From the NCBI RefSeq assembly GCF_018122625.2, contig NZ_JAGQFT020000008.1:62001-126000 (forward strand): a stretch of DNA of 64,000 bases. Direction: 5' to 3'. Position 1 is the first letter of the stretch. Every line of letters begins with the position of its first letter. A program made the translations under genes and the position numbers. The stretch comes from Coralloluteibacterium stylophorae. GTDB lineage: Bacteria > Pseudomonadota > Gammaproteobacteria > Xanthomonadales > Xanthomonadaceae. The notes beneath the pieces were generated by a model. That model ran no database searches and was not told the origin of the DNA. It saw only the letters and a program-made list of their open reading frames with translations. Of this stretch, positions 60,109 through 64,000 are shown in pieces.

Positions 60109-60867
60109 ATGCCGCGCCTGCTCGTCCTCCTCCTCGCCATCGCCCAGATCGCCACCGCGGCGGCGGTGCAGGCCGGCTGGCCCGGCGCCGACATCGGCAC
60201 CGTCGCCCGACGCACGCCGACGCCGGTCGATGCTGCCGGCTACGCCTTCTCGATCTGGGCCGTGCTGTACCTGCTCTCGCTCGCCTTCGCCGTGTGGCAG
60301 GCGCTGCCGGGGCAGGCGAGATCGCCGCTGCTGCGTGGCGTGCGCACGCCGCTGGCGCTGGCCTTCGCGGCCACCGCGGCATGGCCGCCGCTGTTCGTCC
60401 TGGTCGGCGTGGTACCGGCGCTGGCAGCGATCGTCGTCGACTTCGCCGCGCTCGTGTTCGTGGTCGCCCGCCTGCAGCGGAACAGCGGCGTGCACGGACT
60501 GCCGCGGCTGGGCCGTGTCGGCTTCGCGCTGTTCCTGGGGTGGATCCATGCGGCCGCGACCCTATCGGTGGCGCAGGCGGTGTTCGCGCACGGCCTCGAC
60601 GGGGGACTCGGCGCGCCGCTGCTGGCGACGCTGTTCCTGGTGATGAGCGGCGCGCTCGCGCTGGGGCTGAACCCGATCCTCGGCGCACCGTGGGGCTACG
60701 CGATCGGGCTGGGCTGGGCACTCGTCGCGATCTCGGTGGAGCAGGCGCAGCGCACCGGCGATCCATGGACGCTGCCGGCCCTGGTGCCGCTGGTCGTGGC
60801 CGCTGCGGTGCTGAGCCAGAGCCTGCGACTGCGCCTGCACGCGCGGCAGGCGCAGTCGGTGTCCTGA
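60109..60867 (+). CDS. TspO/MBR-like multi-span membrane protein
   Basis: The 252-residue protein has about seven hydrophobic spans. The segment PVDAAGYAFSIWAVLYLLSLAFAVWQALPGQ (split near residue 55) matches the first conserved part of extended TspO/tryptophan-rich sensory proteins. Several membrane tryptophans (IWAV, LGWIHAA, PWGYAIGLGWAL) are in agreement. It is longer than classical TspO (about 160 residues) and lacks a clear cholesterol-recognition motif, so ligand binding is uncertain. The first ATG is used; an additional small regulatory role in porphyrin or stress response is only family analogy. Confidence 0.7.
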   Translation: MPRLLVLLLAIAQIATAAAVQAGWPGADIGTVARRTPTPVDAAGYAFSIWAVLYLLSLAFAVWQALPGQARSPLLRGVRTPLALAFAATAAWPPLFVLVGVVPALAAIVVDFAALVFVVARLQRNSGVHGLPRLGRVGFALFLGWIHAAATLSVAQAVFAHGLDGGLGAPLLATLFLVMSGALALGLNPILGAPWGYAIGLGWALVAISVEQAQRTGDPWTLPALVPLVVAAAVLSQSLRLRLHARQAQSVS

Positions 60868-60871
60868 CCGG

Positions 60872-62170
60872 CTACTCCGGCTCGCGGCGGTTCAAGGTGC
60901 GGCCGCGGCTGGCCGGTCCGACGTGGTCGTCGGCACGGCCGCCGCCCTGCTCCCCGGCCGATGGCGGCGCACCGCCCTCGCTGCTCTCGGCGATCGCGGC
61001 GGCGGGCGAACCGTGCGCACCGGCGTCGTTCTGCGGAGCGCCGGGATAGGGATTGCTGCCGTCGGCGGCGGCATGCTTCTGCTCGAGCAGGGCCCGCGTG
61101 TTGGCGAGCGCCTGCTCCGGCGTGATGCCCTGCCCGCCGCTGTCGCCGCCGCGGGCGGATCCGTCGGCGGTCTCGGGGGCGCTCCGGCTGGCGTCCGGCG
61201 CCGGTGTCGGCCCGGGAGCCTCGGCACCGGAGCGGACCTCCGGGCGCGATGTCGACGGACGCTTGCTGGTGGCGGCCGCGGCGGGCGTCGCCGAGGTCGG
61301 GCCACTGCGCGTCTCCACCTCGGGCGGCCGCGCCGGACGCTTGCGCGTGGCGGCGGGACGAGGCGTGGCGGACGCCGCCGTTCCGGCGCGGCTGCCGGCA
61401 GCGGTGCCGGCCCCTGCCGTGCCCGCGGCCTTGCCGGTCGCGTTGCGTGGCGCCGACTGCTTCACCGGCGGGGTCCCGGGCGCGCTCCGCGCCGCGCCGG
61501 TCTTCCGGGCGGGGGTCTTGGCGGCCGCCTTCCCGGCGACCTTCGTCGTGCTTGCAGGCGCCTTCGCCGCCTTCTTCGCCGCCGTCTTCCCCGCTATGCC
61601 CGCCTTGGTCCCGAGCTTCTTCGCCGCGGTCTTCTTCGCAACGGTCTTCTTTGTCGCTGCCTTCTTCGTTGCGGCCTTCCTCGTTGCAGTCTTCTTCGCG
61701 GCAACCTTCTTCGCGGCAACCTTCTTCACGGCGGCCTTCTTCACGGCAGCCTTCTTCGCTGCGGTCTTCTTTGCGGCGGCCTTCTTCGCTGCCGTCTTCT
61801 TTACGGCGGCCTTCTTCGCCGCGACCCTGCCGCTCGCAGCGCTCCTGCGGCCCGCCGCCGCCTTCTTCGCGACCGTCTTCTTCGCGACCGTCTTCTTCGC
61901 GGTCGCGCGCCTGGCGGCCGCACCGCGTCCGGACGACGTGCCGGCACTGGACGTGCGGGTGCCGGCAGCGGTCTTGCCGGCGGCGACCTTCCTGCCGGCG
62001 GCCTTGGCGCCGTTCGCGGTGCGCGCCAGCGCGGCACCGGCCTTGCGCACGGCAGACGTCTTCCTGGTCGAGGATCCGGCGCCGGACGCGGCGCCGGTCG
62101 TGCCGCGCTTGGCGGCGGTGCGCGAGCCGGCGGCCTTGGACGTGCCGCGGGCCGGACGTTTGACAGCCAT
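60872..62170 (-). CDS. H1-like Lys/Ala-rich DNA-binding protein
   Basis: The 432-residue protein has a low-complexity basic body (about 1-300). It consists of short units of the type AAKK, TAKK and VAKK, repeated more than 30 times in about residues 85-200. A less basic Ala/Thr/Pro-rich stretch follows, and the C-terminus is acidic and ordered (GITPEQALANTRALLEQKHAA, about 357-377). The basic body resembles eukaryotic H1 tails; such proteins condense DNA. The ITPEQALAN segment is the only part likely to fold and may be the family's diagnostic end. Repeated GCC-TTC-TTC-type codons make the DNA nearly repetitive at 61550-61910. Start 62170 (MAVKRPARG) is preferred to the 49-codon longer frame. 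Confidence 0.8.
   Translation of the reverse strand: MAVKRPARGTSKAAGSRTAAKRGTTGAASGAGSSTRKTSAVRKAGAALARTANGAKAAGRKVAAGKTAAGTRTSSAGTSSGRGAAARRATAKKTVAKKTVAKKAAAGRRSAASGRVAAKKAAVKKTAAKKAAAKKTAAKKAAVKKAAVKKVAAKKVAAKKTATRKAATKKAATKKTVAKKTAAKKLGTKAGIAGKTAAKKAAKAPASTTKVAGKAAAKTPARKTGAARSAPGTPPVKQSAPRNATGKAAGTAGAGTAAGSRAGTAASATPRPAATRKRPARPPEVETRSGPTSATPAAAATSKRPSTSRPEVRSGAEAPGPTPAPDASRSAPETADGSARGGDSGGQGITPEQALANTRALLEQKHAAADGSNPYPGAPQNDAGAHGSPAAAIAESSEGGAPPSAGEQGGGRADDHVGPASRGRTLNRREPE
61550..61910 (-). repeat. Degenerate tandem coding repeats of the H1-like gene
   Basis: The minus strand repeats AAGAAGR-type codons with GCC/GCG/ACC between them, in units of 12-15 bases. Near-exact copies are adjacent, for example the pair GCGACCGTCTTCTTC (plus strand) around 61868 and 61884. 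Such arrays are prone to length change. Confidence 0.7.
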
Positions 62171-62231
62171 GCTGTGATCTCCTGCGTGCGATCGCACGAC
62201 GCGACCGGAACGCAGCGTCACCGAGCCAAGT

Positions 62232-63002
62232 TCAACGCGATGCGAACGCGATGCGCGCGTCGGTGCCGCCAACGCGTCGACCATTGCTGTCGAAGCGCTG
62301 CTCGACCCAGCGCGCACGGTCCGCCCCCGCCAGCAGCACCGTGCTGCTGCGGGTCCCGTACACCGGATCGCGGACGAACGGCGGCGACAGCGCGCGCTCT
62401 GCCTCGATCGGCAGGCCGGTGCTGGGCAGCTCGCCGTCGGGCGCCAGCGACCTGTCCACCAGCGCCTCGAACAGCGGCGCCAGGCTGCCGCGGCCGCTGG
62501 CGATCCAGCGCCGCAGCACGTCGACCACGCGTCGGCTCTTCGGCCAGTCGGCGTCGAGCGCGCCGTTGGACATCGCGTGCAGGCCCGGCTCCAGGACGCG
62601 CTGCGTCCACTGCGGGTGGTTGCTCGCGAAGCGCAGCCGTGCGCCGTCCCACAGCAGCAGGTTGAAGCGCCCGTACTCGTGCGCGGTATGCGTCAGCTCG
62701 TCGAGATGCGGACCGGCCGGCATCGCCCCGGCCATGAAGTCGCCGACCAGGTCGCCGCGGGAACGCGGACGCTCCGTCTCCGCCGGAGCGGAGCGCACGT
62801 TGGTGACCGCGGCGAACCGCCCGCGCGTATCGACCTGCATCCAGCTTCCCCCGCGGACGAGGTCGCGGCCGCCGAACGCCCCGGTCCGCAGCGGATCCGG
62901 GCCGGATGGCGCGGTGGCGCGCGCATGGAACTCGTCGCGGTTGGCCGCCACCACCAGCGGCCACTGCGGGTGCAGGCCCTGCGCGATCACGATCAGGCAC
63001 AT
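62232..63002 (-). CDS. NRDE-family (TANGO2-like) protein
   Basis: The 256-residue protein starts MCLIVIAQ, with a Cys2 that would be exposed after Met removal. It carries the family signature [13 protein letters not shown] (about residues 20-32), then [15 protein letters not shown] and [10 protein letters not shown], and [12 protein letters not shown]. These are the diagnostic segments of NRDE/TANGO2 proteins. An Ntn-hydrolase-like fold is likely; the bacterial reaction is unknown. It starts 6 bases after the DUF924 stop, implying an operon with the DUF924 and VOC genes. Confidence 0.88.
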   Translation of the reverse strand: MCLIVIAQGLHPQWPLVVAANRDEFHARATAPSGPDPLRTGAFGGRDLVRGGSWMQVDTRGRFAAVTNVRSAPAETERPRSRGDLVGDFMAGAMPAGPHLDELTHTAHEYGRFNLLLWDGARLRFASNHPQWTQRVLEPGLHAMSNGALDADWPKSRRVVDVLRRWIASGRGSLAPLFEALVDRSLAPDGELPSTGLPIEAERALSPPFVRDPVYGTRSSTVLLAGADRARWVEQRFDSNGRRVGGTDARIAFASR

Positions 63003-63007
63003 GGGCG

Positions 63008-63640
63008 TCAGAAGCCTCCGCCGGCGTCGAGCCAGGCGCGCTCGCCTGCGGCGTCGGCGCGACCGAGCACAGCGTTGCGGTGCGGGAAGCGCCCGAAGCG
63101 CTCGATCACCTCGCGGTGCCGGCGCGCGTAGTCGGCCATGTCCTCGAACACGCCGCGGGCGGCCGGCGCGGCATCCCCGACGAGCGCTTCGAACAGCGCG
63201 ACGCTGCGCACCTGCAGCGCCGGATCCTCGGCGTGCTCCAGCGGCAGGTAGACGAAGGCGCGCTCTATCGGCGCGAGCAGGCGGTCGCTGCCGTGGGCGA
63301 TGCCGCCCAGCGCCAGCGCCTGCGCGCGCGGATCGCCGACCCAGGCGCGCGGGTCGCCGCGATAGATGTTGCGCGGGCACTGGTCGAGCAGAAGGATCAG
63401 CGCGAGCCAGCCGCGCGGCGTCGCGCACCAGGCATCGAGCCGGCCGTGCAGGGCGCGCAGCACCAGGGCGCCGAAGCGGCGGTCGATCTCGGCGTCGAAC
63501 ATCGGCTCCGGCGCGAACCAGCGCCGGCGCAGCGGCTCGGGCGGCAGGCCGTCCTGCCATTCCTCGCGCGCGCCGAACCAGAAACCGAGGAGCTCCTCCT
63601 GCGCGGCGGAGTCGCCGGCATCGCCGGTGGCGGCGCTCAT
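63008..63640 (-). CDS. DUF924-family protein
   Basis: The 210-residue all-helical protein contains the family segments [13 protein letters not shown] (about 15-27), [22 protein letters not shown] (split around residue 80) and [14 protein letters not shown] near the end. These are typical of DUF924 (TPR-like fold) proteins, whose function is not known. The start overlaps the stop of the VOC gene by 4 bases (ATGA), which fixes it and shows translational coupling. Confidence 0.88.
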   Translation of the reverse strand: MSAATGDAGDSAAQEELLGFWFGAREEWQDGLPPEPLRRRWFAPEPMFDAEIDRRFGALVLRALHGRLDAWCATPRGWLALILLLDQCPRNIYRGDPRAWVGDPRAQALALGGIAHGSDRLLAPIERAFVYLPLEHAEDPALQVRSVALFEALVGDAAPAARGVFEDMADYARRHREVIERFGRFPHRNAVLGRADAAGERAWLDAGGGF

Positions 63641-64000
63641 GCGGCGTCTCCCGCGATGGCGTCGTAACCGCGGGCGCTGAACTCGATCAGGCACAGGCCG
63701 TTGCCGAAGGGGTCGGCGCAGGTGGCGATGCGCCCCCACTCCGCCTCGCGCACGGAGCCCTCCTGCACGCCGCCGGCCCGCAGCACGCGCGCGAGCGCCG
63801 GCTCGAGGGCGTCGACCGCGAAGTCCAGGTGCACCGGCGTCCAGTGTCTGGCGTAGTCGCGCAGCGCCGTGCCCGCGGTGCGGCTTCCGGGCGGCTGGCA
63901 GAGCAGGTAGATCGGCGCCTCGGCGCCGAGCAGCTCGATCCCGGCCGCGCCGAGACGACGGGCCGGGGCGAGATCGAACGCCTGGGTGTAGAACGCGACC
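63637..64000 (-). CDS. VOC (glyoxalase/bleomycin-resistance) superfamily protein, 5' end outside window
   Basis: The partial frame runs from the window edge to the stop at 63637-63639, about 120 residues. It reads [17 protein letters not shown] at the edge, then [32 protein letters not shown] and a final [12 protein letters not shown]. This is the beta-alpha-beta-beta-beta order of a VOC module, with possible metal ligands His (HLDF) and Glu (LIEF). A GTG at 63834 falls within the domain and is not the start. The reaction is unknown. It is first in an apparent VOC-DUF924-NRDE operon. Confidence 0.85.
   Translation of the reverse strand, partial: VAFYTQAFDLAPARRLGAAGIELLGAEAPIYLLCQPPGSRTAGTALRDYARHWTPVHLDFAVDALEPALARVLRAGGVQEGSVREAEWGRIATCADPFGNGLCLIEFSARGYDAIAGDAA

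Overview
The window is uniformly GC-rich (about 70% by eye), densely packed bacterial chromosome. Gene content and protein style point to a gammaproteobacterium of the Lysobacteraceae/Xanthomonadaceae (Lysobacter- or Luteimonas-like): H1-like Lys/Ala-rich proteins, a lipoyl-bearing dihydrolipoyl dehydrogenase next to a two-lipoyl E2, DUF2884 and DUF3014 proteins, and intergenic GGGAATC-type heptad arrays. This assignment is inference from the sequence, not a database result. I see no rRNA, tRNA, prophage, insertion sequence or CRISPR array.

Layout. 1-10.4 kb: the tail of an H1-like protein, a ferritin-like protein, MgtC, MscS, an MntP manganese exporter behind a yybP-ykoY riboswitch, a ClC antiporter, a thioesterase, a CPA1 Na+/H+ antiporter, and an overlapping L,D-transpeptidase/M23 peptidase pair. 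10.5-15.2 kb: a TonB-dependent receptor divergent from a Tat-exported PhoD phosphatase, with Pho-box-like repeats between them. 15.2-23.3 kb: a PEBP-fold protein, a propeller-sensor diguanylate cyclase, DUF3014, two overlapping 16S rRNA modification genes (RsmC-like and RsuA-like), a 37-codon gene and an FAD monooxygenase. 23.3-23.8 kb: a 508-bp non-coding stretch with two diverged direct repeats, each carrying an inverted pair of DnaA boxes. 23.8-31.8 kb: metNIQ, a large M14 peptidase, a MOSC protein and small envelope proteins.

31.9-42.6 kb holds glmS and glmU separated by a six-gene module: membrane-fusion adaptor, ABC ATPase, two FtsX-type permeases, an NtrC-family response regulator and its histidine kinase. 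A candidate sigma-54 promoter and four CGGACA repeats spaced about one helical turn lie just upstream. The sequence suggests a self-contained, sigma-54-controlled MacAB-like export system. This is the most interesting system in the window.

42.8-50.7 kb: a GtrA protein and the complete F-ATPase operon atpIBEFHAGDC on the minus strand. 50.9-58.2 kb: an outer-membrane protein, then lpdA, a GNAT-nitrilase fusion, and aceF (PDH E3, an intervening enzyme, E2) on the minus strand without aceE. 57.4-64 kb: two DUF2884 proteins flanking an OmpW porin, a TspO-like membrane protein, a long H1-like Lys/Ala-rich protein, and NRDE, DUF924 and VOC genes at the edge.
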